Shown here: positions 9,501-18,708 of the stretch, in pieces | How positions within the stretch are numbered: the stretch's first letter is position 1 | Layout of the letters: each line of letters begins with the position of its first letter | Source of the DNA: Anaerolineae bacterium | GTDB taxonomy: Bacteria > Chloroflexota > Anaerolineae > B4-G1 > DUEL01 | Length of the DNA stretch: 34,476 nt | Direction of reading: 5' to 3' | Assembly: GCA_016931695.1 (NCBI GenBank) | Contig: JAFGEI010000181.1 | Span: forward strand, 1-34,476 | Position numbers and translations under genes: made by a program | The notes under the pieces: model-generated | Told to the model about the DNA's origin: nothing | The model's input: the letters and a program-made list of their open reading frames with translations, nothing else | Database searches by the model: none

Positions 9501-10630
9501 AGGACCGTGGGCAGGTCGAGGATGGCGGACACGTCCCGGCCCACTTCGGACAGCGCGGCCTCGCGGGCCGCCTTGCGCTGGGTCTCTTGATAAAGCTGGG
9601 CGTTGTGAATCGCCGCGCCAACGCTCGAGGCAATCGTCGTCAGCAGGCCGAGATCGGCCGGGTCAAACTGCCCCTCCTGCACGGTGCTCTGCACGCTGAT
9701 GACGCCGATCGACTCGTCGCCGACGACAATGGGAACCCCCAGATAGGACTTGGAAAGCACGCCCACCCGCTGAATGCCCAGCGCGTCGTAATCCTCCTGG
9801 CAGTTGAGCAGCAACGGCTGCCGGGTCTGGATAATGCGCGACGTCAAGCCCTGACCCATCTGAAGCGGCGGCAGATTGTCGCCATACTGGTACGGAAAAA
9901 GGATCGAGTCCGCCGCGCGATCCAGCAGGGCCACGTACACGACCTGGGCGTCAAAGATCCGCCGCATCTCTTCGCCCACGAGATCGATCAACGCGTCGAG
10001 CTCCAACTGGGCCGACAGCGCCTGCCCCACGCGGTTGATGACCTCCATCTCCGCCAGGCGCCGCTCCAGGCGGTCGGCGACCAGGGCGCGTTCGATGGTC
10101 AGCACCGCCTGGCTGGCAAAGACCTCCAACACCTTGATCGTGTCCGAATCGGGAACCCGCCCGTCGCGCGGCCGGTCGACCGACATAATTCCCAGCATGC
10201 CGTCGTCGCTCCCCCACAAGGGAACCAGCAACATGTCCTGCGGGTGCCACTGCCCAGGGCCGCGACCGGCGCCGCCATCGGCGTCGAGGGCGTGAACGTC
10301 CAACGTCTGCGGCAAAGAGAATTGCTGCTCCGCTGGCACGTAATAGCTGCGGCTGATGCAGAACTCGTCGCGCATGACCGAGTCCACAGCACTCCGGGGC
10401 TGGAGAACCTGGCGCATCTCCTCAAAGACGCTGTCGGGGATCCCCGCCGCCGCGACGCGGCGCAGATATTCTCCTTCCAGCAGGCTGATCAATATGGCGT
10501 CGAAACCGACCAGATCGCGGGCAGCCTGTGCGACCTCGCCCAACACCAGGGCCAGCGGGCGGCCAGCAGGGAGTGCCCGCGCCGACCACTCTGCGCCCAG
10601 GCGTCCCTCAACTCTTGCACGATCGATCAT
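6512..10630 (-). CDS. Five-GAF hybrid histidine kinase with two receiver domains
   Basis: This is a 1372-aa cytoplasmic signalling protein without membrane segments. Five GAF domains lie in series (about residues 25-183, 207-347, 373-515, 541-682 and 706-850). They are followed by a HisKA domain with phospho-accepting H878 in SHELRTPLN, an HATPase domain (about 975-1092; GTGLGLA near 1054-1060), and two receivers with phospho-acceptors D1163 and D1284. No HPt domain is present, so the phosphoryl group probably passes directly to the response regulator-cyclase whose gene overlaps this one. GAF domains bind small molecules or chromophores; no conserved chromophore cysteine was identified with confidence. 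The ATG at 10630 has GAGGA eight bases upstream, and the CHAT gene ends 31 bp before it. Confidence 0.93.
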   Translation of the reverse strand: MIDRARVEGRLGAEWSARALPAGRPLALVLGEVAQAARDLVGFDAILISLLEGEYLRRVAAAGIPDSVFEEMRQVLQPRSAVDSVMRDEFCISRSYYVPAEQQFSLPQTLDVHALDADGGAGRGPGQWHPQDMLLVPLWGSDDGMLGIMSVDRPRDGRVPDSDTIKVLEVFASQAVLTIERALVADRLERRLAEMEVINRVGQALSAQLELDALIDLVGEEMRRIFDAQVVYVALLDRAADSILFPYQYGDNLPPLQMGQGLTSRIIQTRQPLLLNCQEDYDALGIQRVGVLSKSYLGVPIVVGDESIGVISVQSTVQEGQFDPADLGLLTTIASSVGAAIHNAQLYQETQRKAAREAALSEVGRDVSAILDLPTVLERIVTHAQNLLQVDTSAVFLRQPDEQTYRAIVAVGEVADEMKVISVQVGEGIIGDVIQRGSAEIINDAARDPRAALLPGAKRVTGEKMMVAPLLSRGEVLGMMAVWRTGGQVPFTAADLSFLVGLSQHAAIAIETAGLYRETQRRADRLAVVNRIARAASATLDLDDLVYTVYQEVLSTFEVDAFFIALYDPVSNELDFLIRVDNGVVLPTGRLPMGPGLTSFVVDERKPLLVRHFEKEQGRLPVPVVIGEVPLSLLGVPMHIGDRVVGVISVQAYRANAYGEQDQQLLSTIADQIAIAIENARLFAETSRRAQELQVINEVGQAITSVLDLDAVLRQIVDTFKNRFGHHFVSILLIEENQLVFCDGSTIGDSERRLGRAALAVDVDGLGLIAEAARTGRPVLVEDVREDPRYLPIPELAATCSELVVPIQVKGRVIGVLDVQSDRSRAYRPGDVALLQSLANQVGVAIENAALFAEAQRARETAEQASQAKSAFLASMSHELRTPLNAIIGFTRLVKRRSEGLLPQKQVDNLDKVLVSAEHLLNLINVVLDISKIEAGRLDVYPAVFHVGSLVDVCLRTMQPLLKSEELAMVKDVAEGLPPLFTDQEKVRQILINLLSNAVKFTEEGSITVTARQEGEMLRLAVADTGIGIPRQAQERIFQEFQQADSGTTRKYGGTGLGLAISRRLARLLGGDIVVESQVGVGSTFTVTLPIRYGDSTPDPAVPDAPPAAEEGAVVLVIDDDPDVRYLLQEDLSEAGYRVVVAATGAEGLEKARRLQPLAITLDIVMPDMDGWAVLYELKASELTQDIPVVILSMVDKKELGYRLGAFDYMIKPFDREMLLGILTRIGEFPGQLRRLLVVDDDPNVVDLVCQLLEDARCVIRAAADGIEALEEIARWRPDVILLDLLMPRLDGLGLINRMQQDERYRDIPVVVLTAQTLSDDEARVLHQAVSRVVQKQGLQRKVLVQQLKEALRLYSETPGASARWQELEDRA

Positions 10631-10661
10631 CTATCGCGTCCTCAAACCGCTGCCGGAGGGG

Positions 10662-12092
10662 TCAGATGAGCCGCCCCTCCTTCAACCGCATGTACAACAC
10701 CGGCGTCGACCAATCGGCCCCGCTCGACTGGTACAACATCAGCCGCGCCCGGTTCAATGCCCGGTCGACCAGGCCGTGTTCCAGCAGGGAGGTGTAGAAA
10801 TTTCCGGCCAGTTCGCCAGCCCTGGCAATCGGAATCTTTTTGCGCATTGCCACCACCGCGGGGATTCCCACCTGCACCAGCCTGGGCGCCAGCCCGACGA
10901 ACGGCTCTTCTCCTGCGCCAACCGCCGCACTCGCGCAGGCGGCCAAAAAGACCAGGCGTGGGGAGGCCTGAAGCGAAGCCAGGATCCCGGCCATGACTGC
11001 CTCCTGCACCGGCACGGTGCCGCCCGCCTCGTCTTCCAAAAAGAGCACCGCCTGTTGGTCCCGGCGGCTAAAGGCGCCGTGACCGACGAAATGCAGGATG
11101 TCGTACCCCTCGCCCGCGGACAAGGCGCGGATGAGGTTGGCGGTGCTCGTCGGGCCGTCCTGGAAGCAGAAGCGCTCGCGCGCCAGACGGGCGCGCAGTT
11201 CGTCCGGCAGCCCGGTTTGGCCGGGCATCCACGTCACGTCGAGTTTCCCGGCTTGCTGCAGGCCGCCCAACGCGGCGGCCAGCCCTTCGACCTCCGCTGC
11301 CACGTCCAACCGCTCCAGGCCGCGATGCGCCAGGTCGGCAGGGTTGGCGACCGCCGCCAGCATCCGCAGCGGCCGCTCGTCGATGGGTGGTGGCTCTTGC
11401 GCCTCCAGCCCGACATAGCGCGAAAAGGGCATCCGCTCCGAGATGGCAACCGGCTGCCAGGCACCGTGAAGCGGATAGTGCAGCTGCTCCCAGGCCAGGG
11501 CGTGCAGTTCGTACGCCGCCCGGTCGATCCACAGGCGCAAGCGGAGCCATCCCCCCGCCCGCTCCTGGGCCAGCAACGACGCGTTGTCGTAGGCCCGGCG
11601 CATGTCGCCGTGGAACAGGGCCTCGAAAAGCCGCCGTCCATACCGCCGCGGATCCAGCTCGACGGCCCGCAGCCCTTCAGCGTCCAGCCGGAACTCGCCC
11701 TGGTTCTGGCTCCCATCGCCCAGCAGCGCCTCGGTCGGATAGACGGCGTTATCCTGCTTTGTTCCAAAGACACGGATCCGAAGGTCAAACAACTCGCCGC
11801 CCGGCCTCGTATCATCAGACACAACAAGAGCGTCCTGCAGCTCAACGCGCCTCAACTGCGGTTCAAAGCGGCGGTACTTGGCCCCACGGCGCTCTTTCAC
11901 CCGCTCCAGCAGCAGTTCCATCGTTTCCTCGTGCAGGCAGTAATCGAGCAGGTGGCGGATCATTTGCCCTTTGGTCATCCCGCTGCCCAAGTCCTCGTAG
12001 ACAGCAGGGAAGGTATCAAAACAGAGCGTTTTCAATTCTTCGCTACTAAACGCCTGGTTGAGCAGTTCGCGAATCGCTTCTCGATTCCACAT
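10662..12092 (-). CDS. EAD-CHAT caspase-like protease
   Basis: The product is 476 aa. The first ~70 residues are a small helical domain (LLNQAF, EELKTLCFD) resembling the effector-associated domains (EAD7 type) described in bacterial conflict and signalling systems. The C-terminal half is a CHAT domain, a caspase-like cysteine peptidase fold, with the probable dyad H338 (HFVGHG) and C386 (AACAS). CHAT proteins are usually proteolytic effectors triggered through partner proteins; EADs act as homotypic adaptors. The ATG at 12092 is chosen because GGAG ends five bases upstream; a GTG two codons earlier overlaps that GGAG. The gene sits between YchF and the hybrid kinase on the same strand, so a link with phosphorelay or cAMP signalling is suggested but unproved. 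No second EAD protein is visible in the window. Confidence 0.82.
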   Translation of the reverse strand: MWNREAIRELLNQAFSSEELKTLCFDTFPAVYEDLGSGMTKGQMIRHLLDYCLHEETMELLLERVKERRGAKYRRFEPQLRRVELQDALVVSDDTRPGGELFDLRIRVFGTKQDNAVYPTEALLGDGSQNQGEFRLDAEGLRAVELDPRRYGRRLFEALFHGDMRRAYDNASLLAQERAGGWLRLRLWIDRAAYELHALAWEQLHYPLHGAWQPVAISERMPFSRYVGLEAQEPPPIDERPLRMLAAVANPADLAHRGLERLDVAAEVEGLAAALGGLQQAGKLDVTWMPGQTGLPDELRARLARERFCFQDGPTSTANLIRALSAGEGYDILHFVGHGAFSRRDQQAVLFLEDEAGGTVPVQEAVMAGILASLQASPRLVFLAACASAAVGAGEEPFVGLAPRLVQVGIPAVVAMRKKIPIARAGELAGNFYTSLLEHGLVDRALNRARLMLYQSSGADWSTPVLYMRLKEGRLI

Positions 12093-12166
12093 ATTCACTC
12101 CGGGGTTCTTGTCTCTGGGGGCGAAATGAGGCCGGCGGGCCGGCCGTCAGCGCGCTGCATCGGGAG

Positions 12167-13267
12167 TCAGGGGTTGAAGCGGAAAGTACAGACATCTCCA
12201 TCTTGCACGCAATAGTCCCGCCCCTCGGTGCGAACGAGTCCCTGCTCGCGGGCAGCCGCCCATCCCCCGGCGTCCACGAGCGCCTGCCAATGGATCACCA
12301 GGGCGCGGATAAAGCCGCGCTGCATATCGGTGTGAACCCGCCCAGCCGCCTCCGGGGCGGTCGCGCCCCGCCTGACCGACCAGGCCCGCACCTCCTGCCC
12401 GCCGACCACGGTGAAAAAGGTGATCAGGTCCAGCGTGCGATAGCCCTCCCACACCAGCGCCTCCAGGCCCGACCGCTCCAGCGCCAGCGTGGCGCGGTAC
12501 TCGGCGGCCTCGTCGGCATCCCATCCCGCCAGATCAGACTCGAGCTGGGCGCAGATAGCCACACAGGGCACACCCTCCGCTTCCGCCAGCCGGGCCACCG
12601 CCTGCGCGCCGCTCCCGCCCGCCAGCAGGTCCTCTTCGCCGATGTTGGCGACATAGAGGCGCCGCTTGGCCGTCAGCAGGTGCATCTCGGCGGCCAACGC
12701 CGCTTCCAACTCGCCCCGGCTGGCCCAGGCGTCGGCCCGCCCGCCGCGCTGCAGGTGCCCCTCCAGCTCCTCCAGCGCCGCCAATTCGGCCGTAAAATCT
12801 CTGGGCCGGGCCTTGGCCGCCGTGCGCGCTTTTTCCAGCCGGCGCTGGACGGTGCCCAAATCAGCCAGGATCAACTCCAGGTCGATCACTTCGATATCGC
12901 GGAGCGGGTCCAGGCTGCCGTCGACGTGGGCCACGTCGGGGTCGGCAAAGCAGCGCACGACAACAGCCACCGCATCGACGTCCCGGATGTGGGCCAAAAA
13001 GCGGTTCCCCAGCCCCTCGCCGCGGTGGGAACCGCGCACCAGGCCGGCGATGTCGACAAACTCGACGCTGGCCGGGGTCACGGTTTCGGGGCCGATCAAC
13101 TGCGCCAGCGCGGTCAACCGGGAATCGGGCACTGCCGCGACCCCCCGGTTGGGGTCGATGGTGGTAAAAGGATAAGGCGCCACACTGACGCCCGCCTCCG
13201 TCAAGGCATTAAAGAGGGTCGATTTCCCTACGTTCGGAAGGCCAACGATACCAATTTGGAGGGCCAT
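12167..13267 (-). CDS. ychF: Redox-regulated-type ATPase YchF (OLA1 family)
   Basis: This is a 366-aa Obg-class P-loop ATPase of the universal YchF/OLA1 family, which binds ribosomes and affects stress responses. The P-loop is GLPNVGKST (residues 9-17), the G3 motif is DIAGLV, and the G4 position reads NIGE (NxxE), the variant that makes this family prefer ATP to GTP. A coiled-coil region follows the G domain and a TGS domain ends the protein. Length is normal. The cysteines equivalent to E. coli C5 and C35 are absent (I5 and T35), so the thiol redox switch proposed for E. coli cannot work the same way here. It lies 74 bp before the CHAT gene and 47 bp after the sensor kinase gene. Confidence 0.95.
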   Translation of the reverse strand: MALQIGIVGLPNVGKSTLFNALTEAGVSVAPYPFTTIDPNRGVAAVPDSRLTALAQLIGPETVTPASVEFVDIAGLVRGSHRGEGLGNRFLAHIRDVDAVAVVVRCFADPDVAHVDGSLDPLRDIEVIDLELILADLGTVQRRLEKARTAAKARPRDFTAELAALEELEGHLQRGGRADAWASRGELEAALAAEMHLLTAKRRLYVANIGEEDLLAGGSGAQAVARLAEAEGVPCVAICAQLESDLAGWDADEAAEYRATLALERSGLEALVWEGYRTLDLITFFTVVGGQEVRAWSVRRGATAPEAAGRVHTDMQRGFIRALVIHWQALVDAGGWAAAREQGLVRTEGRDYCVQDGDVCTFRFNP

Positions 13268-13314
13268 GCTTCACCCGTCAAAGCTACAGGGTAATTGCCC
13301 GGCGCAGCAGGGGG

Positions 13315-16300
13315 TCAAGGCCCGCTTTCGCTCCCCGCCGACGGGGTGCGGATCGGCACGGCGAGCGTGAACACGCTGCCCTCGTTCACCGTCGAGTCTA
13401 CCCAGACCCGGCCGCCGTGGCGCTCGACAATCGATTTGACAATTGCCAGGCCCAAGCCGCTGCCCTGGATATCCTCGTACTCCCGCCGCCGGACGCGGTA
13501 GAACTTTTCGAACAGGCGCACCTGATCCTCGGGGGCGATTCCATATCCCGTATCGCTGATCGCGATGTGAATCTCGCCCTGGATGACCCGCATCCCTACC
13601 GTGACCGTCCCCCCGGGCGGGGTATACTTGATTGCATTGTCCACGAGATTCGCCACCGCCTGCCGCAGCAGTGTGCCGTCGCCCACGATCACCGGGGCAG
13701 GTTCCGAGGATTCGAGGCGGAGGATCAGCCCCTTGGCCACCGCGCGGGCCCGCAGCCCGTCGACCGCCTCGACGACGATGGCGCCGACGTGGCAGGGCTG
13801 CTCCTCCAACCCCACGCCGGCCTCGATGCGTCCCAGGTTCAACAAGTCCTCGATCAGGTTGCCCATCTTCTCGACGCCGACCAGGATCTTGTCCAGATAC
13901 TCTTGCTGCTTTTCGTTCACCTCGCCGACCATCGGCAGCATGGTCGCATAGCCGCGCATAAAGGTCAGCGGCGCACGGAGGTCGTGCGAAACGGTCGAGA
14001 CAAACTCGGACTTGAGCTCGTCCAGCTCCTTAAAGTGGGTGATATCGCGCATCACGACCACCCGGCCCATATTTTCCCCGTCGGCGCTGAGAATGGTCGA
14101 GGCGCTGGCGTAAAAGACGCGCCCGTCAGGCAGCGGCACTTCTTCGACCAACGGCCCGGTCCAACCCAGGGGCTCGGTCATCACGTGCAGCAGGATGGGG
14201 TCCATGGGCACCTCCTCCACGTGCTGGCCGATCAACTCGTCGGCCAACATGCCCAGCACCCGCTCCGTCGACGGGTTGACCAGCAGCAGCCGGTCCTCGC
14301 GGTCGGTGACGAGAATGGCGTCGTCGGTGCTGGCCAGGATCGCCGCCAGCCGGCGCCGCCCGCCCTCGGCCAGCTGGAAAAGGCGCGAGTTTTCGATCAG
14401 CACCGCCGTCTGGCTGGCCAGGGTCGACAGCAGGTCGACCTCGGAACGGTCAAATGACCGTGATTCGGCAAACCCCGTCCACATGACCGCCACTGCCCGC
14501 CCCTTGCTGCGCACCGGCAGGGCAATCACGGCCCGGATCTCTTGCGGCAGCGGGTCTGAGCCAAGCAGGCTCTTGTGAGCCCGGCGAAGGTCCTCGATCA
14601 CCCGCGGTTCCTCCACGTCGCGGGCGGCAATGGCCAGGGCCCGGTCCAGGATGCTGAGCCCTTCAGCCGCCTGGCCGCGGCCCACGACCACCTGCGGCTC
14701 GCCATCGGCCGAAAGAACCACGATGCGCGAGACCAGGGCATCGGTCGCGCCAATCGCCCCCTCCAGGATGTAGGGCAGCCCCTGGGAGATGTCGAGGGTT
14801 GCCGAGACCTCCTGGGCCACACGCAGGAGCAGCGACAGGTCCTCCAGGCGGCCCCGCAGCCGGATGCGCATGTCTTCAAAGGCATCGCCCAATTGGGCGA
14901 CCTCGTCATCTCCGACGACGTGGACCGGCTGATTCAAATCGCCCTCGGCGATCCGTTCAGAGGCCTGGGCCAAAGCGTTGAGCGGCCGTGTCAGTTGACT
15001 GGTCGCCAGGGGGATCACGATCGCCACGATTGCCGCCAAAGCCGCCAGCAACAAGAGCAGCGGCGAAGCGATGCGCGTTGCAGAATTGAGGATCACCTTC
15101 TGCGGCAGCAGGACCACCACTCCCCAGGGATGGCCCTCCACTGCGACGTAACAGGCCAGATAGCGCGCGTTCGGTTCGCTGGTCGTGCCGTGCCGGGTTT
15201 CGCGCACCCATCCCCGGTCGCCCGGCAGGACCTGGAGGGGCGGGGCGCTCTCGTCCAGCTCCCACTGTTCCAGCAGGCGGGCCCGGTTGCGATGAACGAC
15301 GATCCGCCCCTCTGAATCGACCACAAAGCCCTCGCCCTGTCCCATCGCCCACTGCATGCCAGTCAACACCTGCTCCAGATGAGGGGTCAGATCGATCTCG
15401 ACCCGGCCGATCAGCACCCCCCATCGCTCGGGGTCGCCCACCTGTTCCAGCGGCCCCAGGAAGGAGAGAATGATCCGCTCCTCCGGGCCGCGATGCACAC
15501 GGGTAATCTGCAAGCCGCCGGTCGCCATCGTGACCTCAAACAGCGTCATTTCCTCAAAGGTCAGCGCCGTCTCTCCCGAGGCGGACGGAGGATAGGTGCA
15601 AAGGACGTTTTGTTCCGTGTCGTAAGCGGTCAGGCGGCTAAAGTAAGGCAGCATCTGCAACGAACTTTGCAGCCGCGCCTCGCACGCCTCCTGGTCACCC
15701 GTCCACAGCTCTTGCTCGCCGGCAAACTGGCGGATCAGGCTCTGGCCCGTGGAGATAAACTGCCAGATTCCGTCCGCGCCATTGGTCGCGTCACGGACGA
15801 TGGCATCCTTGGCCTGTTCGGTCGCGATATCGAACGCCGTATAACTGACCGCATAGACCAGGGCCGCAATCATGAGCACAAACAGGGGGGTGAAAATGAA
15901 CTGCAGCCGACGGTTCAACGTGCGGCCGTAGGGCGGCGGCTTCAGGGCAATCAACGCCGGTCGCACGCCCGGCAGAAACAGGTAAACGAGCTGGAACAGG
16001 ATACCGCAGGCCAAAGACTCGACCAGGGTCAGCGGAGCTGTCGCTTCCAGGAAGCTGATGGCATAATCGAGGGCCACGAGCCCTCCGCCCGGCTCGTAGA
16101 CAAAGATAAAGCCAAAGAACAGCACCAGCGGCTGGATCAAGATGCTGGCCGCGAGAAGGGCAAAAGCCGGTTGCCGTACCAGCCAGGGCAGCCGCCCGCG
16201 ATAATCCTGCCGCAAAAAATAGCTGGCGATTGCGCCGTAAAAGGCAAAAATGAAGGGGTCCAACAGACTGTGCGTCGTAAGACCGGCGCGCAAGACCCCG

Positions 16301-16665
16301 GCCAGCAGTCCCAAGAACAGCGCAGGGCCAGCATCCAACCACGCTGCAGCCACGACGACGGGGACGATGCCCAAAAGGGGCAGGCCCAGGCTCACGGGCT
16401 CGGGTGCCCGGAGATTTTCGGTAGAAACAGGGGGCAACAGGTCCGGGGTATCGAGATAGAGAACGAACAGGCTGTTGAGAAGGACGGTGAGGAGCAGCAA
16501 GACCAAAAAGAGGGCCAGCCGCCGCCCGCGCAAGGCAAAGGTCTGCCGCGCCTTGAGCAACAAAAAAGCGGCAGCCACGCAGCAAGCCAGCAGGACCAGG
16601 TACACTTCTGGGCGTACTGACCACTCAAACAGCACTGGCCAACCGCCCCAAAATTGGACACTCAT
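13315..16665 (-). CDS. Membrane sensor histidine kinase (MHYT/LytS-like TM region, Cache, HAMP, GAF, PAS)
   Basis: The protein has 1116 aa. The N-terminal 240 residues hold about seven membrane segments; a further segment (about 255-280) leads to an extracytoplasmic Cache-like sensor (about 280-525). Then come a membrane segment (530-556), HAMP (556-610), GAF (about 615-760), PAS (about 770-880), HisKA with H894 (SHDLRAPL) and HATPase (N-box N1006/N1010, DTGYGIA and GSGLGLA motifs). It should autophosphorylate in response to a periplasmic ligand and to signals read by GAF/PAS. No response regulator gene is next to it; the receivers encoded downstream in the same series are candidate partners. 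The start ATG at 16665 has only a weak ribosome binding site. A promoter lies at 16706-16733. Confidence 0.92.
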   Translation of the reverse strand: MSVQFWGGWPVLFEWSVRPEVYLVLLACCVAAAFLLLKARQTFALRGRRLALFLVLLLLTVLLNSLFVLYLDTPDLLPPVSTENLRAPEPVSLGLPLLGIVPVVVAAAWLDAGPALFLGLLAGVLRAGLTTHSLLDPFIFAFYGAIASYFLRQDYRGRLPWLVRQPAFALLAASILIQPLVLFFGFIFVYEPGGGLVALDYAISFLEATAPLTLVESLACGILFQLVYLFLPGVRPALIALKPPPYGRTLNRRLQFIFTPLFVLMIAALVYAVSYTAFDIATEQAKDAIVRDATNGADGIWQFISTGQSLIRQFAGEQELWTGDQEACEARLQSSLQMLPYFSRLTAYDTEQNVLCTYPPSASGETALTFEEMTLFEVTMATGGLQITRVHRGPEERIILSFLGPLEQVGDPERWGVLIGRVEIDLTPHLEQVLTGMQWAMGQGEGFVVDSEGRIVVHRNRARLLEQWELDESAPPLQVLPGDRGWVRETRHGTTSEPNARYLACYVAVEGHPWGVVVLLPQKVILNSATRIASPLLLLLAALAAIVAIVIPLATSQLTRPLNALAQASERIAEGDLNQPVHVVGDDEVAQLGDAFEDMRIRLRGRLEDLSLLLRVAQEVSATLDISQGLPYILEGAIGATDALVSRIVVLSADGEPQVVVGRGQAAEGLSILDRALAIAARDVEEPRVIEDLRRAHKSLLGSDPLPQEIRAVIALPVRSKGRAVAVMWTGFAESRSFDRSEVDLLSTLASQTAVLIENSRLFQLAEGGRRRLAAILASTDDAILVTDREDRLLLVNPSTERVLGMLADELIGQHVEEVPMDPILLHVMTEPLGWTGPLVEEVPLPDGRVFYASASTILSADGENMGRVVVMRDITHFKELDELKSEFVSTVSHDLRAPLTFMRGYATMLPMVGEVNEKQQEYLDKILVGVEKMGNLIEDLLNLGRIEAGVGLEEQPCHVGAIVVEAVDGLRARAVAKGLILRLESSEPAPVIVGDGTLLRQAVANLVDNAIKYTPPGGTVTVGMRVIQGEIHIAISDTGYGIAPEDQVRLFEKFYRVRRREYEDIQGSGLGLAIVKSIVERHGGRVWVDSTVNEGSVFTLAVPIRTPSAGSESGP

Positions 16666-16705
16666 ATCGCTACATTTCGAGTCGGGCAGCTACGTTACCT
16701 CCAAG

Positions 16706-16733
16706 ATTATACACCGGAAAGCAAGGACGGCAA
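16706..16733 (-). promoter_or_regulatory. Promoter of the sensor histidine kinase gene
   Basis: On the minus strand TTGCCG (16728-16733) and a perfect TATAAT (16706-16711) are separated by 16 bp. The kinase start codon lies about 40 bp downstream of the -10 element. Confidence 0.5.
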
Positions 16734-16757
16734 ATCGCCTGCGAGCGGGCGATTTGC
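16730..16757. promoter_or_regulatory. Inverted repeat overlapping the kinase -35, possible operator
   Basis: GCAAATCGCC (16730-16739) and GGCGATTTGC (16748-16757) form a perfect 10-bp inverted repeat with an eight-base centre. It covers the -35 hexamer of the kinase promoter, as an operator for a dimeric regulator would. No T tract follows, so it is not an obvious terminator. Confidence 0.4.
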
Positions 16758-16886
16758 AAGTACCGGTTTCTGATAGCGCCCCGATCAAGTGTTGTCGAGT
16801 TCCAATAATGGGGCAGAGTTGCACTGATGGGCGCAATGATGGAGCGGAGTTGCACTCCGCTGCTGGTTTCTCCTTTTACCAATATG

Positions 16887-16895
16887 TGCTATACT
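16887..16895 (+). promoter_or_regulatory. Extended -10 promoter of proS
   Basis: TGCTATACT is an extended -10 element with the hexamer at 16890-16895. No matching -35 lies at 16-18 bp. Transcription would start near 16902, leaving a short leader before the ATG at 16918. Confidence 0.45.
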
Positions 16896-16917
16896 GCCAG
16901 CAAGAGAGACAGCACAG

Positions 16918-18675
16918 ATGAAAATCAGCCAACTTTTCGGTCAAACACTGCGCAACGCCCCGGCCGACGCCCAAATCACCAGCCACCAACTGCTCGTACG
17001 GGCAGGGTTCATCCGCCAACTGGGTGCAGGGATCTTTAGCTATCTCCCCCTGGCCCACCGCTCGATGGCCAAGATCGAAAACATCTTGCGCGAGGAAATG
17101 AATGCCATCGGCGGTCAGGAGATGACCATGCCGGTCGTCCACCCCGCCGACATCTGGAAAGAGACCCGGCGCTGGTACGAGATCGATGCCGAGATGGGCC
17201 GCTTTCGGGACCGGGGGGGGCGCGATATGGCGCTGGCCATGACCCACGAAGAGGTCATCGCCGACCTGCTGCGCGGTGAAATCCAATCCTACAAGCAGCT
17301 GCCACAGCTCGTCTACCACATCCAGACCAAGTGGCGCGACGACCCGCGCCCGCGAGCCGGCCTGATCCGCGCCCGCGAGTTCACGATGAAGGACAGCTAC
17401 AGCCTGGACGCAAATTGGGAGGGGTTGGAAGCCCAGTACCGGGCCCACTACCAGGCCTACTTTAACATCTTTCGCCGCTGCGGCTTGGCGGTGATCGCCG
17501 TTCAATCAGACGTCGGGATGATGGGCGGAAAAACGGCGCACGAGTTCATGTACCTCACCCCCATTGGAGAGGACACGATTATCATCTGCGACGGCTGTGA
17601 CTACACCGCCAATCGCCAGGTCGCCCGGTTCCGCAAGCCGGCCCCCGCCGCAGAGCCTCCCCAGGCGCTGGAAAAGGTCGCCACCCCAGGCACCACGACG
17701 ATCCAGGACCTGGCCCAATTCCTGGGCGTGCCCAAATCGCGCACTGCCAAGGCAGTGTTCTGCACGGCCACTCTCGCCCGGGGACAGGAGGAAGTGGACC
17801 AGCTCGTCTTGGCCGTCGTCCGCGGCGATATGGCCGTCAACGAAACCAAGCTGGCGAATGCGATCAAGGCCAAGTCCCTGCGCCCGGCGACGGACGACGA
17901 AATCCGGTCTGTCGGCGCCAGCCCTGGCTATGCCTCCCCCATCGACATCCAGAACGCCATCGTCGTCGTGGACGACCTGATCCCCCAATCGCCCAACCTG
18001 GTTGCCGGCGCAAACGTCGAGGGGCAGCACCTGCTCAACGTCAACTATGGGCGGGACTACCAGGCAGCCATCGTGGCCGACATCGTCGTCGCCGAAGCGG
18101 GATTCTCCTGCCCGCAGTGCGGCGCGCCGATCCGCGCCGCCAGGGGAGTAGAAGTCGGCAACATCTTTCAACTCGGCACCCGCTACTCTGCGGCGATGGG
18201 CTGCACTTTTGCCGATCAGGACGGGCAAGAGCGCCCGGTGCTCATGGGCTCGTACGGCATCGGCGTGGGGCGGCTGCTGGCATGTATCGCCGAGGAGCAC
18301 AACGACCAGTATGGGCTGATCTGGCCCATCACCGTGGCTCCCTACCAGGTGTACCTGGTCACGCTGCCCGGCAACGAGACCGCCGGGGGCGAGTTGTATA
18401 ACACGCTGCAGGCAGCGGGCATCGAGGTGCTGTACGACGACCGCAACGAGCGGGCCGGCGTCAAGTTCCACGACGCCGACTTGATCGGCATCCCAATCCG
18501 GCTGACGGTGAGTCAGCGGGCGCAGGAAGCGGGCGGGGTCGAGAGCAAACTCCGTCACCGCGCCGAACGTACGACGATCCCGCAAGAGAAAATCGTGGCC
18601 CACGTGCAAGGACAAATCGCGGCCCTGCAGGCCAAAGTGGTCAAAACCGTGCGCGAGGTGCCCTACCCTGCCTAG
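16918..18675 (+). CDS. proS: Prolyl-tRNA synthetase, bacterial type
   Basis: The 585-aa enzyme charges tRNA(Pro) with proline. Class II motif 2 is at about residues 139-155 (RDDPRPRAG, then RAREF), and motif 3 contains GSYGIGVGR (444-452). The insertion (INS/YbaK-like) editing domain, which removes mischarged alanine, lies at about 250-390 and keeps the conserved lysine K279. The anticodon-binding domain covers about 470-575. Length and domain order match the bacterial (E. coli-type) ProRS. The start at 16918 follows a GAGAG ribosome binding site and an extended -10 promoter. The gene of unknown function 33 bp downstream may be co-transcribed. Confidence 0.97.
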   Translation: MKISQLFGQTLRNAPADAQITSHQLLVRAGFIRQLGAGIFSYLPLAHRSMAKIENILREEMNAIGGQEMTMPVVHPADIWKETRRWYEIDAEMGRFRDRGGRDMALAMTHEEVIADLLRGEIQSYKQLPQLVYHIQTKWRDDPRPRAGLIRAREFTMKDSYSLDANWEGLEAQYRAHYQAYFNIFRRCGLAVIAVQSDVGMMGGKTAHEFMYLTPIGEDTIIICDGCDYTANRQVARFRKPAPAAEPPQALEKVATPGTTTIQDLAQFLGVPKSRTAKAVFCTATLARGQEEVDQLVLAVVRGDMAVNETKLANAIKAKSLRPATDDEIRSVGASPGYASPIDIQNAIVVVDDLIPQSPNLVAGANVEGQHLLNVNYGRDYQAAIVADIVVAEAGFSCPQCGAPIRAARGVEVGNIFQLGTRYSAAMGCTFADQDGQERPVLMGSYGIGVGRLLACIAEEHNDQYGLIWPITVAPYQVYLVTLPGNETAGGELYNTLQAAGIEVLYDDRNERAGVKFHDADLIGIPIRLTVSQRAQEAGGVESKLRHRAERTTIPQEKIVAHVQGQIAALQAKVVKTVREVPYPA

Positions 18676-18708
18676 CGGTTCCAAAAAATCGTATTCAGGA
18701 GAAAGATA

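Larger units (their letters stand above)
16666..16917. other. Divergent promoter region between the sensor kinase and proS
   Basis: The 252-bp region has no gene. It contains the minus-strand kinase promoter, a 10-bp inverted repeat overlapping that promoter, a 19-bp perfect hairpin (AGCGGAGT/ACTCCGCT at 16843-16861, three-base loop) and the proS -10 element. Confidence 0.6.

Noticed and set aside
7793..10669. 958-aa plus-strand reading frame opposite the hybrid kinase
   Set aside because: It is an antisense shadow of a high-GC gene with clear kinase and receiver motifs; its own protein has no recognisable domains and is rich in His, Gln and Arg, typical of shadow frames.
12131..12144. GCCGGC-GG-GCCGGC palindrome between the CHAT and ychF genes
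   Set aside because: It is a short GC palindrome with no T tract and a loop too small for a stable hairpin; likely chance in a high-GC sequence.
16697..16702. GGAGGT on the minus strand as the ribosome binding site of the sensor kinase
   Set aside because: No in-frame start codon lies at a usable distance, and the sequence overlaps the predicted transcription start.
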